Assembly (NCBI GenBank): GCA_002778715.1
Contig: PFAA01000024.1
Coordinates: 29,485-38,036, forward strand
Direction: 5' to 3'
DNA from: Candidatus Campbellbacteria bacterium CG10_big_fil_rev_8_21_14_0_10_35_52
GTDB taxonomy: Bacteria > Patescibacteriota > Minisyncoccia > Phycocordibacterales > UBA2163
Length of the DNA stretch: 8,552 nt
In this document: positions 1 to 5,720 of the stretch, piece by piece
How the letters are laid out: every line of letters starts with the position of its first letter
Position numbering within the stretch: position 1 is the first letter of the stretch
Translations under genes and position numbers: made by a program
Notes under the pieces: model-generated
What the model saw: the letters and a program-made list of their open reading frames with translations, nothing else
The model's database searches: none
Told to the model about the DNA's origin: nothing

Positions 1-449
1 ATGGAGCTAATTTAGGCATTCTTTCAAAAGAAGATGCTTTGAGACAAGCGCAAGAAATAAATCTTGACCTTATTGAAGTATCGCCGAAAGCAAATCCGCC
101 TGTTGCAAAAATAATGGATTATGGTAAATTTCAATACGAACAGAAGAAAAAGAATAAAGAAATAAAGGCAAAATCACACATTACGGAAACTAAAAGCGTG
201 CAGATTAAAATAGGCACGGGAGAGGGCGACCTTTCTCTTAAAGCAAAAAGGGTGTCAGAATGGTTAAAAGAAAAACACAGGGTGAAAATTGAATTATTTT
301 TATGGGGGCGATATAAATATATGGAATTTAATTTTCTAAAAACGCGGCTTTTAAAATTTTTGACGCTTGTTACTGAAGAATATAAGATTGCGGAACCGAT
401 AAAAAAAAGCCAGAAAGGGTTGAGTATGATAATTGAACGAAATTCCTAA
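1..449 (+). CDS. infC: Translation initiation factor IF-3 (5' end cut by window)
   Basis: IF-3 binds the 30S subunit, prevents premature 50S joining and checks the start codon and initiator tRNA. The frame is open from position 3 to the TAA at 447-449 and gives 148 residues. It starts inside the N-terminal domain with Gly-Ala-Asn-Leu-Gly-Ile-Leu-Ser, the usual 'G..LGI.S' segment, so roughly 20 N-terminal residues lie outside the window. The TTG at 39 is not the start, because conserved sequence continues upstream of it. Family signatures are LDLIEVSP, NPPVAKIMDYGKF and the lysine-rich linker (QKKKNKEIKAK). The C-terminal domain has IGTGEGDLSLKAKR, HRVKIELFLWGR and a KGLSMIIE ending. It is first in the classic infC-rpmI-rplT cluster; rpmI follows after 77 bases. 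Identification is secure; only the 5' end is missing. Confidence 0.95.
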   Translation, partial: GANLGILSKEDALRQAQEINLDLIEVSPKANPPVAKIMDYGKFQYEQKKKNKEIKAKSHITETKSVQIKIGTGEGDLSLKAKRVSEWLKEKHRVKIELFLWGRYKYMEFNFLKTRLLKFLTLVTEEYKIAEPIKKSQKGLSMIIERNS

Positions 450-526
450 TATAATAATTAGTGGAATTAAATAATAAGTAAAATCTTATTTTTAATCTAT
501 ATTTTCAATAATTTATACAACTTAAT

Positions 527-709
527 ATGAAAACCAAAAAAATATTTACAAAAAGATTGCGAATTACCAAAAATGGCAAAATACTCGCGAGAATACCGGG
601 TCAAAACCATTTTAACGCCAAAGAAGCAAGTAAAAAAAGAATGGCTCGCAAAAGAGTTGCCGTATTTAATATGACAAACAGAATCAAAAATAAATATATG
701 GGCAATTAA
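527..709 (+). CDS. rpmI: 50S ribosomal protein L35
   Basis: L35 is a small basic protein of the large ribosomal subunit. The 60-residue product is close to the usual 60-66 and is rich in Lys and Arg. It begins MKTKKIFTKRLRITKNGKIL and contains the family's G-K-I-L-x-R and Q-N-H-F-N-A-K-E segments, then a basic KKRMARKRVAVF tail. Its position between infC and rplT is the conserved bacterial order. The ATG at 527 is the natural start because the family begins with M-x-T/K-K. There is no Shine-Dalgarno sequence: the 20 bases upstream are almost pure A/T. The spacers on both sides (77 and 95 bases) are long for this operon. Any L20-dependent leader regulation, known in other bacteria, cannot be recognised here. 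Confidence 0.93.
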   Translation: MKTKKIFTKRLRITKNGKILARIPGQNHFNAKEASKKRMARKRVAVFNMTNRIKNKYMGN

Positions 710-804
710 AATGAATTAAGAAGAGCGACAAAAAGTATAAAAATAATTTTATTTAAGCATAATAAAAAACAGTTTTAAAAAAATAATTTTTAATAAATAA
801 CATT

Positions 805-1155
805 ATGAGCAGAGTAAAAAGAGGAACTACGACATTAAAAAGACGAAAAAATATCCTTAAAAAAACAAAAGGGTATCGTTTTGGTCGTTCAACAAAAAAA
901 CGACAAGCAAAAGAAGCACTCGCTCACGCCGGCGTTCATTCTTTCGCGCACAGAAAAGACAAAAAAAATGATTTCAGACGGCTTTGGAACATAAAAATAA
1001 ACGCTTTTGTCCGCGCTAATAAAAAACCCATTTCATATAGTAAATTTATAGGAGCGTTAAAGAAAAACAAAATCAATTTGGATAGAAAAATTTTGGCGGA
1101 CTTGGCGGAAAATAATCCTAAATCATTTGAGAAAATCTTAAATAAAATAATTTAA
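805..1155 (+). CDS. rplT: 50S ribosomal protein L20
   Basis: L20 binds 23S rRNA directly and is needed early in 50S assembly; in several bacteria it also represses its own operon. The 116-residue product has the expected length. It shows SRVKRGTTTLKRRK at the N-terminus, then the basic helix KKTKGYRFGRSTKKR, AKEALAHAGVHSFAHRKDKK, FRRLWNIKINAFVR (normally FRRLWI.RINAA.R) and YSKFIGALKKNKINLDRKILADLA. The helical RNA-binding N-terminus and globular C-terminus are both complete. The ATG at 805 is preceded by A/T only, with no Shine-Dalgarno. It closes the translation cluster, and the next gene is convergent. No good intrinsic terminator directly follows the stop, only a T-run at 1172-1178 without an obvious stem. 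Confidence 0.95.
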   Translation: MSRVKRGTTTLKRRKNILKKTKGYRFGRSTKKRQAKEALAHAGVHSFAHRKDKKNDFRRLWNIKINAFVRANKKPISYSKFIGALKKNKINLDRKILADLAENNPKSFEKILNKII

Positions 1156-1232
1156 CCCAAACTCATTGCTGTTTTTTTATTTTCCATAAAATTACAGGAT
1201 TATTCACTTTGAATTAAGAGACCCTTTCTTGA

Positions 1233-1320
1233 CATAAATTTTTGCAAGACATCATAAAAATTTTCTGATTTTTTGTTATGCTTGCGTGTTCGCATTACGC
1301 AATGTCTTTCAAAAATTATG
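1233..1320. repeat. Y-shaped inverted-repeat element between convergent genes
   Basis: The 190 bases between rplT and the convergent SLOG gene hold an 88-base element whose ends pair. Arm 1233-1252 pairs with 1302-1320 (about 18 bp, one C/T mismatch at 1245/1309, one bulged A). Inside it two hairpins stack with almost no linker. One is 1253-1280 (CATAA/TTATG extended by AAA/TTT over a bulged G). The other is 1282-1302 (TTGCGT/ACGCAA with a 9-base loop). The result is a compact three-way junction. It may act as a bidirectional terminator or insulator, a small RNA, or the remains of a short mobile element. I see no target-site duplication and no T-tract ending it. An exact TTGACA at 1229-1234 overlaps the left arm, but its -10 is weak. 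Nothing else recognisable lies in 1156-1346. Confidence 0.6.
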
Positions 1321-1346
1321 CCAGCGACAAGTTCCGTGATTCATGA

Positions 1347-1988
1347 TTATTTAATAAGATTGTTCGGGTCTGCCGCACCGACACCTTCGCCGTTTCTATA
1401 AATCCTTCCTCTGCTTGCTTTTTCTATCATAACTTTCTCTATAACTCTTTCCACAAGCGCTTTTGGGTCGGAGTCAAAAATCACTTTATCATTTATTCTA
1501 TTGCTTGCTTTTATTAAATGCTTTATAACTTCATCTGTTTCCCAATCTCCCTCTAAAACTCCTATCGGTTTGCCGTCTTCAAATGCTACTGTAAATTCAT
1601 TTATAGTGCCTATTCTTCCGCATCCTATAATAATAGCGTCTGATGAACGAGTTAAAATCAAGTTTCTGCCGGAATAGCCAAAACCTGTGTATATAATTAC
1701 ATCCATATATTCCAACGGCAATCTATAAAACTCAAGATGTTCTTCCTCCGTTGACGCGGGAGAAAAGCCGATTGAAATGCCGTTTTCTTCTTTAGCGCCT
1801 GTTGCCACCCAAAAAGGAAATCCCGTGGTGGCGCCTGTAATTAAAATAGCGTTATGTCGGACAATCTCTCTTCCGAGAGCTTTGCCTTTTTCAAAAGCGT
1901 CAAGACCGCAATGTCCCGTCTCGGCGGCGCCTGAAACGCAAATTTTTAATTTGTCATTGGGGTATCTTCCGTTTTTATATTTTTCCAT
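1347..1988 (-). CDS. SLOG/LOG-like Rossmann nucleotide-binding protein
   Basis: The protein belongs to the LOG/DprA-like (SLOG) superfamily, near the TIGR00725 type. Those proteins bind nucleotides or their derivatives; LOG enzymes proper release cytokinin bases from nucleotide monophosphates. Read from the ATG at 1988 it has 213 residues. ICVSGAA (about 16-22) is the first strand and glycine loop, TGATTGFP (51-58) the second. SGRNLILTRSSDAIIIGCGRIGTINE (split here as SGRNLILTRSS, then GCGRIGTINE, about 106-131) corresponds to the family's R...PGGxGTxxE active loop. The proline-glycine pair is replaced by Gly-Cys-Gly, so LOG hydrolase activity is uncertain. A frame extends upstream to 2039, but those 17 residues are Ile/Lys low complexity and overlap a TATAAT box, so 1988 is preferred. 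About 30 C-terminal residues (RGRIYRNGEGVGAADPNN) are extra. The substrate is unknown. Confidence 0.8.
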   Translation of the reverse strand: MEKYKNGRYPNDKLKICVSGAAETGHCGLDAFEKGKALGREIVRHNAILITGATTGFPFWVATGAKEENGISIGFSPASTEEEHLEFYRLPLEYMDVIIYTGFGYSGRNLILTRSSDAIIIGCGRIGTINEFTVAFEDGKPIGVLEGDWETDEVIKHLIKASNRINDKVIFDSDPKALVERVIEKVMIEKASRGRIYRNGEGVGAADPNNLIK

Positions 1989-2025
1989 ATTTATTTTTAA
2001 ATTTATAATTTTTTTTATAATAATT

Positions 2026-2031
2026 ATTATA
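2026..2031 (-). promoter_or_regulatory. Probable -10 box for the SLOG gene
   Basis: An exact TATAAT reads on the minus strand, preceded by TATGG (partly like an extended -10). Transcription would start near 2019, giving a leader of about 30 bases before the ATG at 1988. There is no convincing -35; the hexamer 17 bases upstream is ATACAA. The box lies inside the upstream extension of the open frame, which argues for the shorter protein. Confidence 0.45.
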
Positions 2032-2096
2032 CCATACATTAAAAATAATTGTATTTAGTGATAGCAGAAATAAGATACGCGTTTTATTTTATACAA

Positions 2097-2113
2097 TCCG
2101 CGTTTATCGCGGA
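2097..2113 (-). terminator. Small GC hairpin after the beta-CASP RNase gene
   Basis: On the minus strand TCCGCG pairs with CGCGGA (6 bp) around a 5-base loop, about 20 bases after the RNase stop codon and before the SLOG promoter. It sits where a terminator is expected, but what follows is TTGTATAAAATAAAA and not a T-run. It may be a weak terminator or a 3'-end stabilising stem. Confidence 0.35.
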
Positions 2114-2132
2114 AATCAGGATTCTGCAAGTT

Positions 2133-3500
2133 TTATAAAAAACTGCTTTCTCCGAGATTGGGCGCTATAGCGTTCACATTAAGACAATCTCTTATTTTTT
2201 GGACTAAAAATAATGCCGATTTTGGTTCACCCATAACAACAAAAACTTTTTTTACCGTATTTGATGTATCGCTTACAAAATCAAGAAGATTATCTGAATC
2301 TTTGTGTGATGAAAATCCTTGCAAATTTATAATTGAAGCGCGTACAGGTATATGCTCATTATCAATGAGAACTTCTTTTGCGCCGTCTTGAATCATTCTT
2401 CCAATACTTCCAGATGCCTGAAAACCCACTATCAGAAGAGCGCTGTTTGGGTCGGATAAATGTCTTTTTTCATGAGAAAGTATCCTGCCTCCGTTTGACA
2501 TACCGGAGCCTGCGATTATTATTTTTGGATTTGGCATATTCGCGATTTTTAGAGAATCCTTATGATTTTCCGTAAATTTAAGCTGGGGAAAATCAAATAT
2601 ATCGTCTCCTGAATTTATCTCTTCTCTCGCTCCTTTATTAAAATTATTTATTTTATCTTTATATATCTTTGTTACTTTTATAGCAAACGGCGAATCTAAA
2701 AAAACCGGTACTGACGGTATAACGCCGCTTTCAACAAGATTATTGATTTCATATAAAAGCACTTGCGTTCTCTCTATGGAAAACGCAGGTATTAAAAGCG
2801 CGCCTCCTTTTTTTATAGTATTTTCAATTGCGTTTTTTAATATATCAATCCTGCTTTCAGCGGACTCATGATTTTTGTCGCCATACACACTCTCTATTAT
2901 AAGATAATATGCGTCGTATATTTTTTCTGTATCTTTCAAAAGCGGAGAGGGTGAATTACCAAGGTCTCCTGTAAATACTATCTTCTCGCCTTTGCGCGAA
3001 AATTCAACCATTGCTGAACCAAGTATATGTCCTGCGTCTTTGAATACAGCGTTTAATTCATTATTTATTTTAATAGAAGTTTTATATGGAATCGTCTTCC
3101 ATAGTGAAAATGCTTTTAGCGCGTCTTTTTTTTCATAAAGTAAAGGGACGCCCTTTTTCTTCGCTTCTTTTGATAAAATACCCAAACTGTCAATCAGAGA
3201 TATTTCTGAAATTTCTTTTGTTGACGGAGTTGAATAAATCACTCCGCTAAAACCGTCTTTTACAAGTTTCGGAATACGGCCTATATGGTCCAAATGAGCG
3301 TGTGTAACAAATAATATATCTATATCGGACGGATTATACGGAAACGGTTCTCTGTTTCTAATATCATCAAATGAACCCCCTTGAAACAGTCCGCAATCTA
3401 CAAGTATTTTTATATCTTTATCTTCAAGAAGATAATTCGCTCCAGTTACTTCGCCAACACCTCCATAAAATGTGAGTTTTAATTTGTTTTCTTTATTCAT
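2133..3500 (-). CDS. Beta-CASP metallo-beta-lactamase-fold RNase (CPSF/YSH1-like)
   Basis: A 455-residue zinc-dependent nuclease of the MBL-fold plus beta-CASP group, the family of CPSF73/YSH1-like RNA-processing enzymes. Seen from the ATG at 3500: VDCGLFQG (34-41); the zinc motif THAHLDH with H67, H69, D71, H72; DAGHILGS with H158; FTGDLG with D179. Then come the beta-CASP motifs: IIESVYGD with E203 (motif A), PAFSIERTQ with R244 (motif B), GSGMSNGGR (331-339), GFQASGSIGRM (359-369) and GFSSHKD with H399 (motif C). All metal ligands are present, so it should be active. It likely processes or degrades RNA in the cytoplasm. A TTG at 3518 would add six residues. The ATG is preferred: it overlaps the upstream membrane-protein gene by 8 bases (ATGAATAA), which suggests translational coupling. 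No KH domain or RNase J C-terminus is present. Confidence 0.88.
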   Translation of the reverse strand: MNKENKLKLTFYGGVGEVTGANYLLEDKDIKILVDCGLFQGGSFDDIRNREPFPYNPSDIDILFVTHAHLDHIGRIPKLVKDGFSGVIYSTPSTKEISEISLIDSLGILSKEAKKKGVPLLYEKKDALKAFSLWKTIPYKTSIKINNELNAVFKDAGHILGSAMVEFSRKGEKIVFTGDLGNSPSPLLKDTEKIYDAYYLIIESVYGDKNHESAESRIDILKNAIENTIKKGGALLIPAFSIERTQVLLYEINNLVESGVIPSVPVFLDSPFAIKVTKIYKDKINNFNKGAREEINSGDDIFDFPQLKFTENHKDSLKIANMPNPKIIIAGSGMSNGGRILSHEKRHLSDPNSALLIVGFQASGSIGRMIQDGAKEVLIDNEHIPVRASIINLQGFSSHKDSDNLLDFVSDTSNTVKKVFVVMGEPKSALFLVQKIRDCLNVNAIAPNLGESSFL

Positions 3501-3924
3501 ATTTATCAAATGCGACAAAATCTTTATTTGAAAATTTTAATAAAACATACATTGCCACTCCACTTGCGCCTAAAATATCCATTATGATATCAATTATTGT
3601 ATCTAATGGATAATTTTTATCAATAATTACCACCCCCGCATATATTTCAAAAATCTCCCATAACAAACCAACCATTATTGCCGATATAAGTGATATATAA
3701 AATACGCGCGCTTTGCTTGCTGTTTTTATATTCCAACCGATAAATCCAGAAAAAAAGAAAAACCATATTGCCATAATTCCAATATAAAGTCCTCCTAAAA
3801 AATGCATTAATATGTCAAACCATAACCATAACCAGTATAAATAAAGGTATATCGCGGCGTGATGCAATAGACCGATGACTATTAGAAGTATAAAACCTAA
3901 AATAAAAAATGGCTGTTTGAGCAT
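3493..3924 (-). CDS. Four-helix membrane protein, VanZ/DUF2238-like
   Basis: A 143-residue integral membrane protein of unknown function. Four hydrophobic segments are visible at about 6-33, 40-62, 73-95 and 106-128. Charged residues conserved in this type of protein sit at or in the helices: FDILMHFLGG (Asp and His), GLLWEIFEIY (two Glu) and DTIIDIIMDILGA (a row of Asp spaced like a helix face). This D..MHF.GG / WE.FE / D...D...D pattern is what I know from YjdF/DUF2238- and VanZ-like proteins, and it suggests an intramembrane polar or metal site. The start is the ATG at 3924, with only A/T upstream and no Shine-Dalgarno. Its stop overlaps the start of the RNase gene, so the two are probably one transcript. 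It lies directly after the structured RNA and its 3' hairpin. The family assignment is moderate, the membrane nature is clear. Confidence 0.75.
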   Translation of the reverse strand: MLKQPFFILGFILLIVIGLLHHAAIYLYLYWLWLWFDILMHFLGGLYIGIMAIWFFFFSGFIGWNIKTASKARVFYISLISAIMVGLLWEIFEIYAGVVIIDKNYPLDTIIDIIMDILGASGVAMYVLLKFSNKDFVAFDKYE

Positions 3925-3948
3925 ATTATGTTTTGTAATTCAAACTAT

Positions 3949-3963
3949 ATTATAATTATTATA
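3949..3963 (-). promoter_or_regulatory. Possible -10 boxes for the membrane protein/RNase pair
   Basis: Two exact TATAAT hexamers read on the minus strand at 3958-3963 and 3949-3954, 25-40 bases before the ATG at 3924. Neither has a good -35 (the best is TTTTGA, 16 bases upstream of the first, inside the preceding hairpin). In AT-rich DNA exact hexamers occur by chance, so this is tentative. If real, the pair is transcribed independently of the upstream RNA. Confidence 0.3.
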
Positions 3964-3978
3964 CAAAATTTTCATTAA

Positions 3979-4016
3979 ATCAAAACACTCTCCGCTTTAG
4001 CAGAGAGTGTTTTGAT
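3979..4016 (-). terminator. 17-bp hairpin ending the structured RNA
   Basis: Minus-strand bases 4016-4000 pair with 3995-3979: 14 perfect pairs, then a U-G wobble and two GC pairs, closed by a UAAA loop. It starts directly after the 3' end of the structured RNA. The wobble (4002/3993) is a C-A mismatch on the plus strand, so the minus strand is the functional one. The following tract is only UUUAAUG, weak for an intrinsic terminator, although the 3' arm itself contains UUUU. It may end the RNA, act as a read-through attenuator for the downstream genes, or be a stable 3' domain of the RNA. Confidence 0.6.
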
Positions 4017-4140
4017 GGGGGTTATTAAAACATTGACCACAGCTTGCGCTATGTGGGTGTCCTCAAAACTTTACCACGGTAAAATTCAATATTGAACTCC
4101 CTAAACTATTAGTAATCTAGACAATGTTTTAAATAACCCC
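4017..4140 (-). ncRNA. Unrecognised structured RNA with paired ends
   Basis: Read on the minus strand, the 5' end (4140-4122, starting GGGGUUAUUUAAAAC) pairs with the 3' end (4035-4018): 18 bp with one bulged U. Inside are P2 (4120-4101), 8 bp with a CUAA loop; P3 (4087-4066), 9 bp with a CGUG loop; and P4 (4056-4037), 7 bp with a two-base bulge and a GCAA (GNRA) loop. The linkers between P1 and P2 and between P4 and P1 are one base each. P3 can be extended by GUUC/GGAC. P2 has two G-U wobbles and P3 two, all A-C mismatches on the plus strand, which fixes the direction. A promoter places the start at the first G. It lacks the SRP RNA GGAA/AGCA loop region, a tmRNA tag frame or tRNA-like ends, and it is too branched for typical 6S RNA. 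Function unknown: a free RNA or an orphan cis-regulatory leader. Confidence 0.7.
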
Positions 4141-4147
4141 TATTTAT

Positions 4148-4175
4148 ATTATACTGCGGTCAAAAATTTTTACAA
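4148..4175 (-). promoter_or_regulatory. Promoter of the structured RNA
   Basis: On the minus strand TTGTAA (4175-4170, four of six -35 matches) is followed after 16 bases by an exact TATAAT (4153-4148). Seven bases after the -10, at 4140, comes the first G of GGGG, which is also the first base of the RNA's closing stem. The agreement of promoter spacing with the structural end is strong support for both. Confidence 0.65.
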
Positions 4176-4178
4176 ATT

Positions 4179-4196
4179 AAAAATTCCTGAATTTTT
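4179..4196 (-). terminator. Weak AT hairpin at the ndk stop codon
   Basis: AAAAATT pairs with AATTTTT (7 bp) around CAGG, beginning inside the ndk stop codon on the minus strand. The 3' arm is five T and is followed by AATTTG. It may be a minimal terminator separating ndk from the RNA promoter that follows immediately. The stem is pure A-T, so confidence is low. Confidence 0.35.
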
Positions 4197-4806
4197 ATTC
4201 CAGTATGCCGTCTAAATCAACATCGTAAAGAATTACTTCTTGTATGGTGCTGTAATTTATAAGCTCGTCTTCTTTAAACCAAAGGGCTATTTCTTTTTCA
4301 GCTTCTTCCACCGTGCCTGAAGCATGCAGGATATTTCTAACAGCTCTTCCGTCAGTGTCCGACATTACATAAGAATCCAAAACAAAGTCGCCGCGTATTG
4401 TTCCGACATCGGATGTAAGCGGTTCTGTAGCTCCTGTAATTTTTCTTACTATGCCTACCGCATGCGCGCCTTGCCATACCATTATAATGACGGGTCCGCT
4501 TGTCATATATTTTTTTAAATTATTCAAAACAACTTTTGTTATTTCTATTGGGTCTTCAGATGGCGGTTTTAATCCTTTTTCTTTATAATTCGCAATTGTT
4601 TTTTCACCAGTTTTACGCATCCATTCGGTGTCTATGGTATAATGTTTTTCTATCATATCGGGAGTAGCGACACCCATTTTAAGCCCTATCAATTTAAGTC
4701 CAATTTTTTCATATCGTTTTATAATTTCTCCTATTAAAGACCTCTGCACGCCGTCAGGTTTAATGATTACAAATGTTCTCTCTTTTTTAGGATGTCTGTC
4801 TTTCAT
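4195..4806 (-). CDS. ndk: Nucleoside diphosphate kinase, enlarged variant
   Basis: NDK moves the terminal phosphate between nucleoside tri- and diphosphates through a phospho-histidine and balances NTP and dNTP pools in the cytoplasm. The protein has 203 residues against the usual 135-155. Conserved parts are TFVIIKPDGVQR (11-22, K16), GLKLIGLKM, TSGPVIIMVWQGAHAV, R121, KITGAT, GTIRGD (135-140), then N158 and the catalytic H161 in NILHASG, and EAEKEIALWF. Oddities: about 25 extra residues between HY (55-56) and TSGP (102), an insertion of about 8 before the active histidine (YVMSDTDGRAVR), a C-terminal tail of about 25, and HASGT in place of the usual H-G/A-SDS, so the serine-aspartate pair after the histidine is altered. 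The catalytic core otherwise looks complete. Start ATG at 4806, preceded by TTTTGGAAATAA, at best a GGA remnant of a ribosome-binding site. Divergent from the gene at 4877. Confidence 0.92.
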   Translation of the reverse strand: MKDRHPKKERTFVIIKPDGVQRSLIGEIIKRYEKIGLKLIGLKMGVATPDMIEKHYTIDTEWMRKTGEKTIANYKEKGLKPPSEDPIEITKVVLNNLKKYMTSGPVIIMVWQGAHAVGIVRKITGATEPLTSDVGTIRGDFVLDSYVMSDTDGRAVRNILHASGTVEEAEKEIALWFKEDELINYSTIQEVILYDVDLDGILE

Positions 4807-4809
4807 TTA

Positions 4810-4838
4810 TTTCCAAAATTAAATTTTAATAATATAAT
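4810..4838 (+). promoter_or_regulatory. Promoter for the gene at 4877
   Basis: In the 70-base divergent gap, TTTCCA (4810-4815, four of six -35 matches) is followed after 17 bases by an exact TATAAT (4833-4838) on the plus strand. A start near 4845 would give a leader of about 32 bases. Overlapping it on the minus strand is TATATT (4836-4831), a possible -10 for ndk without a clear -35. The two promoters may therefore share sequence. Confidence 0.45.
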
Positions 4839-4876
4839 TAAAAGCATAGCAATAACCGCATTTTATAGCAACATTT

Positions 4877-5671
4877 ATGTCAAAATTTGAAAAAATAAAT
4901 CAAAAAATAAATCTTCCAGATAATATTGATACTATTGATAAACAAAAGGAGGAAATACAAAATCGCATTGAAATAATGTCGGAAGATTTTAATTTAGAAA
5001 ACATTCCGGTTGATAATGAATGCAGAATGCTTATGGAAGCATACAAAAACACATACGCGTCTGAAGAATTAATAAGAGACCTAAAATATATTGAAGAAAA
5101 AGAAAAATTATACGCAAACAGAGTCGGTATGGGCGTTGAGGAATGGAAAAAATCCAAAAATAAAAGAGACGGGGAAAGATTTGAACAACTAAAAACGATT
5201 ATTTTCAACAGAAATTTTAAAGACCCGAATATAATTGCCGTGCGAGCTTCCGAATATGACGACTATAAAAACGGCATTGACAATATAATAGTCAATAAGA
5301 AAACTGGGCAGGTAATATGCGCTTTTGACGAGATAACTGACGATACGAAAAGCAGACGATACAAAGAGAAAGAAGAAAAAATAAAAGAGATAAATGAGAA
5401 TGGCGGAGCTACTCTTAAATATGGACTGACATTTGAAGACAGCAGCGATGGCCCAAAACCTGTACTAAAAGAGATAAAGAAAGTCAGCATATTCATCTTG
5501 TCGCTGTCTCGGCGCGAATTGTATGAAGAAATAAAAAACTTTGAAAAAAGCGGAAAGCGTGAAAAAGACCTGTTCGCCAACAAATTCGGAAAACAGGCGA
5601 TAGAACAGTTGAGAAATCTTCCTTCATATGTGTCGCAAGAATTGAAAGAGCAATGGATGCACTGTTTCTAA
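4877..5671 (+). CDS. Hypothetical protein, possible nuclease-like fold
   Basis: I do not recognise this 264-residue protein. The N-terminal about 100 residues are highly charged and probably helical (many Glu/Lys; YIEEKEKLYANR), partly coiled coil. The centre looks like a folded domain: GERFEQLKTIIFNRNF (99-114), NIIAVRASEYDDYKNGIDNII (split: NIIAVRASEYDD at 118-129, KNGIDNIIVN at 131-140), TGQVICAFDEI (143-153) and GGATLKYG (176-183). The sequence of acidic residues on predicted strands (E100/E103, D135, D151-E152, K181) recalls a PD-(D/E)xK nuclease core. The spacing is not canonical and I consider this a guess. The end (SIFILSLSRRELYEEIKNF) resembles a further strand and helix. No signal peptide or membrane segment. 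Start ATG at 4877, A/T upstream, no Shine-Dalgarno. It stands alone between ndk and the convergent ATPase gene, with its own probable promoter and a palindromic terminator. Confidence 0.75.
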   Translation: MSKFEKINQKINLPDNIDTIDKQKEEIQNRIEIMSEDFNLENIPVDNECRMLMEAYKNTYASEELIRDLKYIEEKEKLYANRVGMGVEEWKKSKNKRDGERFEQLKTIIFNRNFKDPNIIAVRASEYDDYKNGIDNIIVNKKTGQVICAFDEITDDTKSRRYKEKEEKIKEINENGGATLKYGLTFEDSSDGPKPVLKEIKKVSIFILSLSRRELYEEIKNFEKSGKREKDLFANKFGKQAIEQLRNLPSYVSQELKEQWMHCF

Positions 5672-5720
5672 CCGTGTTTAAAGAATATAAATACAGCAAT
5701 GAGATTACGGTATTTGTTTG

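Noticed and set aside
473..490. Hairpin AATAAG/CTTATT between infC and rpmI as a terminator or L20 leader
   Set aside because: Only one G-C pair in six, in very AT-rich DNA, so chance pairing is likely.
1229..1258. Plus-strand promoter with exact TTGACA
   Set aside because: The best -10 (CATAAA, 18 bases on) is weak, the -35 lies in the inverted repeat, and no downstream plus-strand gene exists.
1989..2039. Upstream extension of the SLOG protein to an ATG at 2039
   Set aside because: It adds a run of Ile, Lys and Asn unlike the family and covers an exact TATAAT box; the ATG at 1988 precedes the conserved part directly.
1777..2058. Plus-strand open frame of 93 codons over the SLOG gene
   Set aside because: It lies opposite a conserved protein, and its product has no recognisable family features.
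3501..3518. TTG at 3518 as start of the RNase gene
   Set aside because: Six extra residues without family support; the ATG at 3500 gives a tidy 8-base overlap with the preceding gene.
4017..4140. Reading the paired-end element as a miniature transposon
   Set aside because: No flanking target duplication is visible, the wobble pairs imply selection on RNA, and a promoter points at its first base.
4017..4140. Assignment as 6S RNA, SRP RNA or tmRNA
   Set aside because: Several short hairpins in place of one rod with a central bubble; no GGAA/AGCA loop region; no tag frame or tRNA-like end.
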